64,000 nucleotides of DNA from Aminivibrio sp. (GCF_016756745.1 NZ_JAESIH010000043.1:1-64000), one strand, 5' to 3'. Shown: positions 42,298 to 51,303, numbered from the stretch's first letter. Notes: generated from the sequence alone by a model not told the origin. A program made the numbers and translations.

Positions 42298-43212
42298 TCA
42301 CCAGTCCGAAAGAGCGGCCTTCGCTTTTTCCCAGGGCAGGACCGACAGGGGCATGACCGCCCGGACAGTCTTCTTCGGGTCCACCACCTGGCCGATCCTC
42401 AGGTCCATGGAAAGGGAACAGAGAATCAGGGCATCCTCGAAGGGAATGCCCAGGCCCTTCCGCACCAGGTCCGTCATGACTTCGCTCGCCGAGGCCACGG
42501 CCTGGTCCAGGGTATCTTCCGAGGCGATAACCATGATCTCCTTCTCCGTCACTGCCAAAGGCCACGGAGAAGAAGCCCCTTTCACCAGGTCCAGTTTCAC
42601 CGTGACTTTCGCAGGAACTTCCGCCCCCGAGCATCCGATTTCTCCGTCCCCCATCACCGCGTGGCAGTCCCCCAGAGCCAGCATGGCTCCCTCCCGGCGC
42701 ACGGAGAACCAGACGGTCGTTCCCCTGCGGATGTCGGAAGTGTCCATGTTTCCTCCATGGGCCCCGGGTGTCCCCGTGGGAAAGGTTCCTTCTTCCGGGG
42801 CCACCCCGATGACACCGATCATGGGCTTCAGTGGCAGGGTGATGCCGGCGAAGGTACAGGTACCCTTCTCCGCATCGATCATGACGGTTCTCGTCACGGG
42901 AGCCCCGACCCTGCCCGGAAGAACCCCTGCCCCTGGAACCACGACGGAGACGGCCTGTTTCCCGACCTCGACGTCTTCGATCGTCACTCCGAGAAGATCT
43001 CCCTTCCCTGCACCCGATACTGCCACGGGCCCGGTGGCGGGATTAACGTAGTCGAAGTTGATTTCCGTGCACAGGTCTTTTTCCGATCTGATCTGCCCCG
43101 CAAAACAGTCGTCCGTCTCGAAGAGAATCCGGTCCCCGGGAGAAATCTCCAGAACAGGCTCCATCTCGGGGAAAAATGCGTAAACGTGATGGTCCGAACT
43201 GATCATTTTCAT
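42298..43212 (-). CDS. Acetamidase/formamidase-family protein (304 aa)
   Basis: A cytoplasmic beta-rich metal-dependent amidase of the FmdA/AmdA family. GTPGAHGGNMDTSDI and ALGDCHAVMGDGEI carry the conserved His/Asp residues. It hydrolyses formamide, acetamide or another small amide. The length equals the short AmdA-type form. It follows a gamma-glutamyltransferase-like gene (115 nt) and a transporter in a LacI-headed unit, so it may process an amide released by that pathway. No strong ribosome site is evident beyond GGAG near the ATG. Confidence 0.85.
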   Translation of the reverse strand: MKMISSDHHVYAFFPEMEPVLEISPGDRILFETDDCFAGQIRSEKDLCTEINFDYVNPATGPVAVSGAGKGDLLGVTIEDVEVGKQAVSVVVPGAGVLPGRVGAPVTRTVMIDAEKGTCTFAGITLPLKPMIGVIGVAPEEGTFPTGTPGAHGGNMDTSDIRRGTTVWFSVRREGAMLALGDCHAVMGDGEIGCSGAEVPAKVTVKLDLVKGASSPWPLAVTEKEIMVIASEDTLDQAVASASEVMTDLVRKGLGIPFEDALILCSLSMDLRIGQVVDPKKTVRAVMPLSVLPWEKAKAALSDW

Positions 43213-43285
43213 GGGCTTTTCCTCCAGTTCCCCTATAATCCCTTTTTTTCAAAATATCCGAATCAAGAGTACCATATTTTAAACA

Positions 43286-43318
43286 GGGGGCAATCGCAAC
43301 ACGAACGCCCCCTTTTTT
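43286..43318 (+). terminator. Stem-loop with T-run, plus-strand orientation
   Basis: GGGGGC (43286-43291) pairs with GCCCCC (43307-43312), followed by T6 on the plus strand. It lies between two minus-strand genes, so it may stop antisense transcription into the GGT-like gene. In the minus direction no T-run follows. Confidence 0.5.
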
Positions 43319-43327
43319 CCGGACGAT

Positions 43328-44944
43328 CTACCAGGCAGCCACGTTTCCGTCAGTTCTCGGCTCCGTCGCACCTGCGTAGGACCCTTCGTCCGTTTTCCAG
43401 ATGATCTCCCCCCGCCCGAAATCGTTGGACGTCACTTCGGGAACGATCTCGTGGCCCATGGCAGCCAGTTTCAACGCCTCCGGAGCAGGGAATCCCGGCT
43501 CGACGATGACCTTCATTCCGCCTGTCCACTGCCACCTGGGGGCATCCAGGGCTTCCTGGGGATTCATCCCGAAATCGACCACGTTCGATATCACCTGGAG
43601 GTGTCCCTGGGGCTGCATGAAGCCCCCCATGACACCGAAGGGCCCCACGGGTTTCCCGTTCTTTGTCAGGAACGCGGGGATAATTGTGTTGTAGGGCCGC
43701 TTGCGGCCGGCGATGACGTTGGGGTGGGACGCATCCATGGTGAAACATGCCCCCCTGTTATTGAAAGCAATGCCGGTTCCCGGACATACGACCCCTGAAC
43801 CGAAGCCCATGTAGTTGCTCTGGATGAAGGAGACCATGGTACCATCCTCGTCGGCGGCAGCGAAATACACCGTACCCCCCCGCATGGGATCCCCTGCCCT
43901 GAAGTCGGTTGCCTTTTCAGCAATGAGCTTTCTCCGGGCATCGGCGTAGTTCTCGCTGATCATCTCCCTGACGGGAACGGCACTGAAGCGCTGGTCCGCC
44001 ACATATCTGTGTACATCAGCGAAAGCGAGTTTGATCGCTTCGATTTGCTTGTGGTAGGTATCCGCTGAATCTCTCTCGCGGAGTTCCAGCCCCTTGAGAA
44101 TGTTGAGCGCCATCAGGGCGCAGATTCCCTGGCCGTTAGGGGGAATCTCCCACACGTCGTATCCCTTGTAGTTTATGCTGATGGGTTCCACCCATTCCGG
44201 AGCAAAAGCGGCGAAATCCTCCATCGTGAAGAAACCGCCTGTTTTCTCTGCGAAGGCCACGATTTTCTCTCCCAGGGCCCCCCTGTACAGGGCATCCCCC
44301 ATGGAATCGGCAATGGCTTCCAGGGTGGACGCATGCCCTTCGGACCGAAAAATTTCGCCCGCCCTGGGCGCGCGGCCCTTTGGAGCGAACGTCTGAACCC
44401 ATCCTACGAACTCGGGCGACTCCATGACACTATATTTCTGATACGCTTTTTCCCAGTTGTAGGCCGTGGTCACGGAAACGGCATATCCTTTCCGAGCATA
44501 ATCGATGGCCGGAGCAAAGACCTCCTTCAAGGAAAGTCTTCCCATTTTTTTCGAGAGTTCGCACCACGCGGCTACGGCTCCAGGTACGGTGGCCGCCGCC
44601 CAGCCAAAGGTTGGAACCTTCTCCCAGCCCCGGGACCTGTACGACTCCACCGACCAGCTCTTCGGGGCAAAGCCGCTCCCGTTTATTCCATGTAGCCTGC
44701 CGTCTCTCCAGATCAGGGCGAAGGCATCACTGCCCAGACCGTTTCCGGTAGGCTCAACCACAGTCAGTGCCGCGGCTGTGGCTAGAGCGGCATCAACCGC
44801 GTTTCCGCCCTTCTTGAGAACATCCAGACCCGCCTGGGCTGCAAGGGGCTGGGAAGCCGCCACCATTCCCCTGGAACCGTACACAACGTTCCTGTGGGAC
44901 GGATACCGATAATGATGGGGATCAAATGAAAGCACATCACTCAT
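43328..44944 (-). CDS. Gamma-glutamyltransferase-family Ntn hydrolase
   Basis: A 538-residue enzyme of the GGT family (YwrD-like group, no signal peptide). The autoprocessing/catalytic Thr358 is in RGGTVYFAAADEDG, and GGNAVDAALATAAALTVVEPTGNGLGSDAF is the N-terminal signature. After self-cleavage it would transfer or hydrolyse gamma-glutamyl or similar amide groups in the cytoplasm. ATG 44944 follows GAGAGGTG. It belongs with an upstream transporter and a downstream amidase, so it may act on an imported amide or N-acyl compound. Confidence 0.88.
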   Translation of the reverse strand: MSDVLSFDPHHYRYPSHRNVVYGSRGMVAASQPLAAQAGLDVLKKGGNAVDAALATAAALTVVEPTGNGLGSDAFALIWRDGRLHGINGSGFAPKSWSVESYRSRGWEKVPTFGWAAATVPGAVAAWCELSKKMGRLSLKEVFAPAIDYARKGYAVSVTTAYNWEKAYQKYSVMESPEFVGWVQTFAPKGRAPRAGEIFRSEGHASTLEAIADSMGDALYRGALGEKIVAFAEKTGGFFTMEDFAAFAPEWVEPISINYKGYDVWEIPPNGQGICALMALNILKGLELRERDSADTYHKQIEAIKLAFADVHRYVADQRFSAVPVREMISENYADARRKLIAEKATDFRAGDPMRGGTVYFAAADEDGTMVSFIQSNYMGFGSGVVCPGTGIAFNNRGACFTMDASHPNVIAGRKRPYNTIIPAFLTKNGKPVGPFGVMGGFMQPQGHLQVISNVVDFGMNPQEALDAPRWQWTGGMKVIVEPGFPAPEALKLAAMGHEIVPEVTSNDFGRGEIIWKTDEGSYAGATEPRTDGNVAAW

Positions 44945-44993
44945 AGTATTCACCTCTCTGCCTGTTTGACATGCCGTCGGCACCCTGAAGGGG

Positions 44994-46202
44994 CTACAGC
45001 ATGGGGGCGAAAACGCCCGCAATAATGATTGAAACGCTCGTCACCGAAATGAAATTGGAGACGACAAACGCCGGAATGAGTTTTCCCAGTACAGCCTGCC
45101 GCTCTTCTTCGTTTTCACTCGCTGCCGCAGCCACCTCGTTGATGATGAGGTAAAAGGCGGGGAAACCCAGGAGCTGCGTCATGGAAAGGCCAAGAGCAAG
45201 ATTTTTGCTGCCCACGACCTTCCACATCGGGATGAGGTAGATGAAGATATAGAGGGCAAGGAATACGACTCCGAAAATAAGGACGGTCTGCAGGGCGAGG
45301 GGTTTCAGGTCCTCGAGCCGGATCTTGGCGAGGGAAGGGATTATGCTCGTGAAAACGACGCATGTCACCAGCCCGGAAGCCTTTGCCCTGTCGAGGATAT
45401 TCTGGGGGACAATCCCGATGTAGGAGGCAAAAACACCGAAAACAAGGGCCCAGATGGAGTAGTTTATAGGAGTAATGCTTCCGAGGTACATGGACATCCA
45501 GGCAAAGAAGGCCGTTGCGCCGAGACAGACGAAGGGAGTGTAATAGATGTCCAGGTTGTGCCTTTCATAGAAACCGGGCTTCCCCTCCGATGAAACGTCT
45601 CCCGAAGCTCCCTTCTGCTTTCCGGCGGCTTTCCTGGCCCGAAACTCCTCCACGATCAGCCTGGCTTCCTTCATGGCGCAATAGGAAGTGGGAGGTGTGC
45701 CGACAAGCTTCTGGACGGCAAAGATCGCTGTGCCAAGGGCAGCTGCAAGCTTCAGCACATCCGCTGCCGAACCTCCGACCATAGCCGCCTTGTCCATGGC
45801 TGCGGTGGTCATGATCTGGGTTGCCACGATGCCTCCGTTGATTATGGGAATACTCACATAGGCTGCAGCTTTTCCGATAATGGGAATAAGGAGGTAGATC
45901 GCACCCACTGCGACAAACATGCCCCAGAGAGCTATAACGACCGTTCTCCACTCTTTTTTCAGCTCGTTCATCTGCACCATGGTGCCCATGTGGAATACAA
46001 TGAACGGCGCCGCCCATTTCCCTATTTCAGTCAGCCAGGCCCTGTTCATGACATCGGGAGGAATGATGCCGGTCATGAAACCGATAAGGAAAAGAAACAT
46101 GGCGACGAAAACAGATGAAATTTTCGCCTTGGAAATAGTCCCCATCAGGTCACCGATAGAAAAGATCGCAATACAGACAAAGAGCCACATGAAATTTTCC
46201 AT
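44994..46202 (-). CDS. Secondary transporter of unknown specificity (about 11 helices)
   Basis: A 402-residue inner-membrane protein with two repeats of five or so helices around a central cytoplasmic loop (about 200-235, Lys/Arg-rich). GFMTGIIPPDV, IINGGIVATQIMTTAAM and GLSMTQLLGFPAFYLIINE suggest the GltS-like or a related Na+-symporter fold, but I cannot assign a family firmly. ATG 46202 follows GGAGGAGGG. It is the first structural gene after the LacI-type regulator, followed by the GGT-like enzyme 49 nt later. Confidence 0.75.
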   Translation of the reverse strand: MENFMWLFVCIAIFSIGDLMGTISKAKISSVFVAMFLFLIGFMTGIIPPDVMNRAWLTEIGKWAAPFIVFHMGTMVQMNELKKEWRTVVIALWGMFVAVGAIYLLIPIIGKAAAYVSIPIINGGIVATQIMTTAAMDKAAMVGGSAADVLKLAAALGTAIFAVQKLVGTPPTSYCAMKEARLIVEEFRARKAAGKQKGASGDVSSEGKPGFYERHNLDIYYTPFVCLGATAFFAWMSMYLGSITPINYSIWALVFGVFASYIGIVPQNILDRAKASGLVTCVVFTSIIPSLAKIRLEDLKPLALQTVLIFGVVFLALYIFIYLIPMWKVVGSKNLALGLSMTQLLGFPAFYLIINEVAAAASENEEERQAVLGKLIPAFVVSNFISVTSVSIIIAGVFAPML

Positions 46203-46350
46203 TGTTTTCCCTCCTCCAGTTTTTCGCTTCAAATCAGCGTCCGCTCTCCATGGTTCTACCATATTGCAGGTCCCCGACTGTTGCCGCTGCGCATCACTCC
46301 CTCCCTTCGGCGTTTCTGCCGCTATTTCCGGCGGACTGGGGCACCCCTTC

Positions 46351-47364
46351 TCATCCGCGGCAGGTTGACTCTCTCAGCAGAAGTTTTCCGGGAAACACAA
46401 CGTGCCTTGGTCCCATGCCTGCAGCCCCGCCTGAAATACGGTCCGTCAGAAGCTCGGCCCCGCTGACCCCGAGAGCAAAGGCAGGCACTTCGTTGCAGGT
46501 GAGATTGGGCCGTATAAGGTCATCATATTCCCCAAAGGAGTCGAAGGAGGCGACAAGACAATCACCGGGAATCCGGATCTTCCTGTCCCGGCAGAACCGC
46601 AGAACTCCGGCCGCCAAAACGCTCGAGGTAGCATATACGGCATCAGGTCTGCACCTTCCGGTGATCTCTTCCATGGCTTCATAGCCTTTCTGGGGCGAAG
46701 AATGACAGTACTGGACATACTTTTCATCGACGGGAATCGAAGAGGCTTGAAGAGCCCGGGTATATCCCTTCAACTGCGGGCTCTCGTACACTATGTCCGC
46801 CTTCCGGCAGATAATGGCAATCTTTCTGCATCCCGCATCGACCAGATGGCTCGTCAGTCTGAAACTGTCATTCTCAAAATCAAAGCCCACGTAATCGGCC
46901 GAAATGCCCGGAACACGCCGGTCAAGAAACAAAAGGGGGATTCCCCTGTCCAGGACTTCCTGCAACGGTTCACTCCTGTTTGAACAGGGAGCGAGAATCA
47001 TGCCGTCAATCTGCTTCTGCATCAAAATATCGAGATATTTCTGTTCCTTTTCTTCTGAGAAATCTGTGTTGCAGATAAGGAGGTTGTACCCCTTCTGAAA
47101 ACTTATATTTTCGATGCCTTTGATCGTCAGGCTGGACATGGGGCTGGAAACATTGCCCAGCAAAACGGCGATGTTGCCTGTTTTCATCGTCTGGAGGCTT
47201 TTTGCGATCTGGTTCGGACGGTACTGCAGTTCCTTGATGGCCTGGGAAATACGTCTGGAGGTTTCCCTGTTCACGTATCCGGATTGATTGATAAACCTGG
47301 ATACCGTCATAACCGAAACCCCTGCTCTTTGTGCCACGTCCCGTAGATTGGATCCTCTCACCAT
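46351..47364 (-). CDS. LacI-family transcriptional regulator
   Basis: A 337-residue repressor. The HTH (NLRDVAQRAGVSVMTVSRFIN) and hinge helix region precede a periplasmic-binding-protein-like effector domain (about 60-335). ATG 47364 follows GGAGGG; the in-frame upstream stretch lacks such a site. It probably controls itself and the transporter/GGT/amidase genes: two palindromes of LacI type stand just upstream of its promoter region. The effector is unknown. Confidence 0.92.
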   Translation of the reverse strand: MVRGSNLRDVAQRAGVSVMTVSRFINQSGYVNRETSRRISQAIKELQYRPNQIAKSLQTMKTGNIAVLLGNVSSPMSSLTIKGIENISFQKGYNLLICNTDFSEEKEQKYLDILMQKQIDGMILAPCSNRSEPLQEVLDRGIPLLFLDRRVPGISADYVGFDFENDSFRLTSHLVDAGCRKIAIICRKADIVYESPQLKGYTRALQASSIPVDEKYVQYCHSSPQKGYEAMEEITGRCRPDAVYATSSVLAAGVLRFCRDRKIRIPGDCLVASFDSFGEYDDLIRPNLTCNEVPAFALGVSGAELLTDRISGGAAGMGPRHVVFPGKLLLRESTCRG

Positions 47365-47443
47365 CGCAAATTCCCTCCTCGCTGAAAAGACTGCCTTCCA
47401 TATCGCCTGCAACATTATTTAGCGACTTTTGCCTGCCCATGTT

Positions 47444-47473
47444 ATGTTAACGATAACATGTTAGCGTTAACAT
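47444..47473. promoter_or_regulatory. Tandem LacI-type operators
   Basis: Two palindromes share two bases: ATGTTA-ACGA-TAACAT (47444-47459) and ATGTTA-GCGT-TAACAT (47458-47473). They lie 80-110 nt upstream of the LacI gene start, on its promoter side. The centre-to-centre distance of 14 bp places them at a near-integral helical offset. Confidence 0.8.
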
Positions 47474-47550
47474 ACTTCTTGCAATTTAGAGATATTAATA
47501 CATGTCTCTTAGACTGGTGTCAAGAGTGTTTTTCAAAAGGCCGGGAATTT

Positions 47551-47646
47551 AGGGAAGCTCTGAAAAAAGAATATTTTGTCCTCACGCGACCCGATAGAAT
47601 CTGTTTTTTTAACACATTAATCGACATTATTCAGAGGTTCCTTAGG
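47551..47646 (+). repeat. 96-bp AT-rich repeat, copy 1 (MITE-like)
   Basis: The ends AGGGAAGCTCTGAAAAAA and TTATTCAGAGGTTCCTTAGG form imperfect inverted repeats. The inverse of this sequence recurs at 51208-51303 with only two or three differences. AT-rich, no ORF. Between it and 47770 nothing else is recognisable. Confidence 0.85.
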
Positions 47647-47771
47647 CGACACCGCTTCCTTACTATAGCTATTCTGCATATCACTAAAAAAACAAATAGC
47701 CTTTACATGTTTTTGCCTTTCTCTCTTTTCTTCTCGGCAGTCGTATTCAGACTTTCCCGAAAAAGACGAGC

Positions 47772-47798
47772 AAAAAAAACCGCCCCTGCGGGGGGCGG
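47772..47798 (-). terminator. Terminator of the deaminase gene
   Basis: CCGCCCC/GGGGCGG stem (minus strand) with a short CCGCA loop, followed by T8. It lies 18 nt beyond the stop codon. Confidence 0.9.
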
Positions 47799-47815
47799 CG
47801 GAAGGACCAGGAATC

Positions 47816-48385
47816 CTACTTCAGGACCATTTTCTTCTCTCCGGCCTGATAGACCGCGGAAAGCCCGGCATAGATCTCCCGGATCTTCGCTATACGCATC
47901 TCGGCCTTTTCCGGTTCCTGGACACCCTGGGCTATGTCCATCAGCGACCGGCTCGTGTAGTAGATATTCTGCTTCGTGGGGGCGACGCACCCGAACACCT
48001 CCCGGAGCATTCTCAGGTCGTGGGGAATGTTGAAATCGTCCTGGGTCTGCTCGTAGCCGAAGAAATAGTAGATGTCCCGGAAGCCCGCCCACGCGAGAGC
48101 GGAGATGCACATGGAGCAGGGTTCGTGGGTGGAGAGGAAAAGGCACTCCGAGGGATCAGGATGTCCCTGAAGCTCGTAGAACAGCTTGATCGTATAGACC
48201 TCGCCGTGCCAAAGGGGCGAAAAGGCTTCATGATTCGTCCCCGCCACCACCAGGGAGAGATCGTCCTTCCGGAGCACCGCCGCACCGAAGACCTTGCAGC
48301 CGATGGCGACGCCCCTGGCGGTAAGGGGCACGATATCCCCCTCAATCACATCAAGCATGCGGTACAACAGCTTTTCCTTCTCCAC
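47816..48385 (-). CDS. CMP/dCMP-type zinc deaminase family protein
   Basis: A 189-residue cytidine-deaminase-fold protein. HGEVYTIKLFYEL carries the zinc His and catalytic Glu, and EPCSMCISALAWAG has the two zinc Cys (PCxxC). The C-terminal 70 residues are an extension not found in small tRNA or cytidine deaminases. The substrate may be a nucleobase, nucleotide or related aminated ring. GTG start at 48385 with AAAGGGG upstream. It lies in the segment flanked by inverted 96-bp repeats. Confidence 0.82.
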   Translation of the reverse strand: MEKEKLLYRMLDVIEGDIVPLTARGVAIGCKVFGAAVLRKDDLSLVVAGTNHEAFSPLWHGEVYTIKLFYELQGHPDPSECLFLSTHEPCSMCISALAWAGFRDIYYFFGYEQTQDDFNIPHDLRMLREVFGCVAPTKQNIYYTSRSLMDIAQGVQEPEKAEMRIAKIREIYAGLSAVYQAGEKKMVLK

Positions 48386-48509
48386 ACCATCATCCCCTTT
48401 CGGCGTATTATTTCTTTTCCGACAGAATACTGAACACCACTGCGACGATCTTTTCCTGGACAGATCCTGTCTCAACGGGCCTCCACGAGGCCCACTCGGG
48501 AAAGATCGT

Positions 48510-48836
48510 TCACTGGTCCACCAAACCCTTGGTATCCAGAGCATAGTCAAAGGAATCCTGGACCCGGTACTCCGTCCCGTCGAGACGAATGTTCCACTGC
48601 AGTATCTCGATCAGGTTCTGCCCCGGGATCACAAGGTGAACATAGGTCTCCGCCACCTGCTCCGCCCCCGGGACACAGTCGTCTACAAGCCTTGTGCGGT
48701 CGGCGTAGAGAGAATATACCACGCCGTCAACTTCGGCGATTTCCCGCAGGTCCCCCTTCCATGCCGGATGCCCCCAGGCGGATACGCTGCCGAGGAACAC
48801 CAGGAGAAAGGCGGTAAAAAACAGCCCTTTTCTCAT
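48510..48836 (-). CDS. Small secreted protein of unknown function
   Basis: A 108-residue protein with a clear signal peptide (residues 1-22, MRKGLFF...SVSAWG). The mature part of about 85 residues has two Trp and one Cys and resembles a single small beta domain. ATG 48836 is preferred because AGGAG lies about 10 nt upstream. It is followed 124 nt later by the deaminase gene in the same direction. No family recognised. Confidence 0.65.
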   Translation of the reverse strand: MRKGLFFTAFLLVFLGSVSAWGHPAWKGDLREIAEVDGVVYSLYADRTRLVDDCVPGAEQVAETYVHLVIPGQNLIEILQWNIRLDGTEYRVQDSFDYALDTKGLVDQ

Positions 48837-48900
48837 AACCATTCACTCCTTCTCTTCCGGATATACCGGTTCTCGCGCGCTCCGGCCGTTATTTTACCAG

Positions 48901-48929
48901 TTGACAGGGATAAAACTACAGGGGATTAT
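48901..48929 (+). promoter_or_regulatory. Promoter of the ferredoxin/AOR pair
   Basis: Perfect TTGACA (48901-48906), 17-nt spacer, GATTAT (48924-48929), about 28 nt before the start codon region. Confidence 0.7.
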
Positions 48930-48962
48930 GGCTGAGAGCGAAAAAACTGAGAGGTGACATTT

Positions 48963-49391
48963 ATGGCTGTTCAGTACCTGAGAGTTGTGAACCGGGACCA
49001 GTGCATCGGATGTTTCAGCTGCATGTACGCATGCTCCCGAATGGTTCGGAATGTGGGAGGCAGCGGCAAGGCGGCCCTCAGGGTGAAGGGGTACGCCGGT
49101 GTCGAGGGGGCCTTCTCCATCCGTGTCTGCGCCCGATGCGAAGATCCCGACTGCGCAAAAGCCTGCCCGTCGGGAGCCCTGACGGCTGCACCGGACGGCG
49201 GCGTACGGCTGAAAAAAGATCTCTGCATCTCCTGCGGCGCCTGCGTGAAGGCCTGTGCCATCAGCGCACTTCAGTGGGACGAGGAGGAGAGGCATCCCAT
49301 TCCGTGCATTTTCTGCGGTCAGTGCGTAAAGTACTGCCCCAACAACGTCCTCGCCATGACCGAAAAACCAGAAGGAGGCGACCGGAGATGA
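48963..49391 (+). CDS. Polyferredoxin subunit of an aldehyde oxidoreductase
   Basis: A 142-residue protein with four 4Fe-4S motifs: CIGCFSCMYAC near residue 14, CARCEDPDCAKACP near 55, CISCGACVKAC near 85 and CIFCGQCVKYCP near 110. This is the layout of electron-transfer subunits encoded with AOR-type enzymes. ATG 48963 follows GAGAGG by 8 nt. Its stop overlaps the AOR start (ATGA), so the two are probably made in equal amounts and form a complex that passes electrons from the tungstopterin site to ferredoxin or another acceptor. Confidence 0.9.
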   Translation: MAVQYLRVVNRDQCIGCFSCMYACSRMVRNVGGSGKAALRVKGYAGVEGAFSIRVCARCEDPDCAKACPSGALTAAPDGGVRLKKDLCISCGACVKACAISALQWDEEERHPIPCIFCGQCVKYCPNNVLAMTEKPEGGDRR

Positions 49392-51121
49392 CGGGAAGAA
49401 CCCTGCACGTCGACCTGGGCTCCGGGACTGGTCGGATACTCGATGACGGCCCGGTTTTTTCTGAGTGGCTCGGAGGATCGGCAGCGGCCACGGAACTCCT
49501 TTTCCGGCACGGAGACCCGAAGGGCGACCCATTGGCCCCGGAAAACCCGGTGATCTTCGCCATCGGTCCCTTCAGCGCCCTCTACCCCGTGGCCACGAAG
49601 ACCGCAGCCCTCTTTAAGTCCCCTCTCTCCGGGGAGCTGGGAGAATCCCACGCGGGGGGACGGCTTGCCATGTCCCTCCGGGAGGCGGGCATCGACGCCA
49701 TCGTCATTACCGGCAGGGCGGCGCACCCCTCCTATCTGGCCATAGAGAACGACACCGTCGCCGTCAAATCGGCCTCCACTTTCTGGGGACAGTCGGCCAC
49801 GGCCACAGACCGGATTCTGCGGGAAGCGGAGAGCAAAACGGGGCGGAAGATCTCCGTGGTCCGTGTCGGCCCCGCGGGAGAACGGCTCTCTCCCATAGCC
49901 TGCGCCACCGTGGACGGCTCCCGCCATTTCGGCCGTCTCGGGCTCGGCGCCGTCATGGGGAGCAAGAACCTCAAGGCCATAGTCGTCAGCGGAACGAAAA
50001 CCCTGCCCCTGGCCAGGCCGAAGGAATTCAAGGCCGTCTATGACATCCTCTACGACCGGGTCGTCAAGTCAAAGGAAATGAAAAAGTACCACGACCTCGG
50101 AACGGCGTCCAACGTCCGCCCCCTCTCCATGATACGGGGGCTCCCCACCCGGAACTTCTCCCAGGGTAACTTCGAGGGGGCCGGAGACATCTCCGGGGAA
50201 CGGTTCGCCGAGGAATTCCTGGTGCAGCACACAGCCTGCGCCCACTGCCAGTGCGGCTGCATCCACCTCGCCGAGCTGCGGGAAGAGTTCGCCCCGTACC
50301 ATTACAGCACGAACAGGGTCTCCTACGACTACGAGCTGATCTACGCCATGGGAAGCATGCTCAGCCTTTCCTCACCCGAGGATATAATGAAGCTCCTCCT
50401 GGTCACAGAAAAACAGGGCTGGGACGTCATTTCCCTGGGCTGTACCCTGGCCTGGGCCACGGAATCATTCCTTCGGGGAACTCTTTCCCTTGCGGAAACG
50501 GAAGGGCTGCCCCTCTCCTTCGGCGACGGTGCGGCGTACCTTGAAGTACTCGAACGTATGGTAAAAGGGCAGGGCGAATTCTACAGAGACCTGGAGAAGG
50601 GGTGCGACTTCTGTGCCGGCAGATACGGCGGGGAGGAATGGGCCGTCCGGTACGGCGGTGTGGAGCCCGGCGGATACATGACCGGGGAGAACTTCGCCGT
50701 CACCTGCATGATGGGCGTGCGTCACTCCCACCTGGACGATACGGGATACTCCATAGACCAGAAACTCCTGAACGCAGATCAGCCCCTGGAAGATCAGGTA
50801 AGGACCCAGGTGAAGGAAGCCCGGTGGCGCATGGTGCTCAACTCCCTCATGATCTGCCTCTTCGCCCGGGGCGTCTACGATGAAGAAGTTATCCTCCGGG
50901 GCCTGGATGCCCTGGGTCTGGAGTGGGATGCCGAAACTCTGCAGGCCATGTCGGAAAAGGCCCTGCTCCGGAAATACGAATGGAAGGCCCTCTGCGGCTT
51001 TGACCACAGGTCGGTGAGGATTCCGGGGAAAATGTACTCTGTCCAGACCACCACCGGGCTCATCGGACGGGAATCCCTGGAGGAGCGGCTCCGGCTGTAC
51101 AGGAAATTCGCGGGACTCTGA
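49388..51121 (+). CDS. Aldehyde:ferredoxin oxidoreductase family, large subunit
   Basis: A 577-residue AOR-family enzyme. The cluster ligands are Cys284, Cys287 and Cys291 (CAHCQCGC) and Cys490 (MICLFARG). The N-terminal pterin-wrapping segments are divergent from the first AOR of the window (WLGGSAAATELL in place of YIGGRGYATKVL), so it belongs to a different subgroup that works with a four-cluster partner. The substrate is unknown; relatives include broad-specificity WOR-type and benzoyl-CoA-linked enzymes. The ribosome site is GGAGG within the partner's end. No gene follows before the repeat block at 51208. Confidence 0.9.
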   Translation: MTGRTLHVDLGSGTGRILDDGPVFSEWLGGSAAATELLFRHGDPKGDPLAPENPVIFAIGPFSALYPVATKTAALFKSPLSGELGESHAGGRLAMSLREAGIDAIVITGRAAHPSYLAIENDTVAVKSASTFWGQSATATDRILREAESKTGRKISVVRVGPAGERLSPIACATVDGSRHFGRLGLGAVMGSKNLKAIVVSGTKTLPLARPKEFKAVYDILYDRVVKSKEMKKYHDLGTASNVRPLSMIRGLPTRNFSQGNFEGAGDISGERFAEEFLVQHTACAHCQCGCIHLAELREEFAPYHYSTNRVSYDYELIYAMGSMLSLSSPEDIMKLLLVTEKQGWDVISLGCTLAWATESFLRGTLSLAETEGLPLSFGDGAAYLEVLERMVKGQGEFYRDLEKGCDFCAGRYGGEEWAVRYGGVEPGGYMTGENFAVTCMMGVRHSHLDDTGYSIDQKLLNADQPLEDQVRTQVKEARWRMVLNSLMICLFARGVYDEEVILRGLDALGLEWDAETLQAMSEKALLRKYEWKALCGFDHRSVRIPGKMYSVQTTTGLIGRESLEERLRLYRKFAGL

Positions 51122-51207
51122 TCCTGTCGAGAGGGCTCTTCTCTTCGCGGTTCACCTGGAACTCCATTTCCTCTTTCCCCGTCAGGTCAACAAGAGGAGG
51201 CAGTTTT

Positions 51208-51303
51208 CCTAAGGAACCTCTGAATAAGGTCGATTAATGTGTTAAAAAATCAGATTCTATCGGGTCGCGTGAGGACAAAATATTCTTTTTTCAGAGCTTC
51301 CCT
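51208..51303 (-). repeat. 96-bp AT-rich repeat, copy 2 (inverted)
   Basis: Reverse complement of 47551-47646 with two or three differences. It ends exactly where palindromic element copy G begins (shared CCT), so the two mobile-looking units are nested or abutting. Confidence 0.85.

Noticed and set aside
47458-47815. Small ORFs in the AT-rich stretch after the LacI operators
   Set aside because: They run through the 96-bp repeat and lack ribosome sites.
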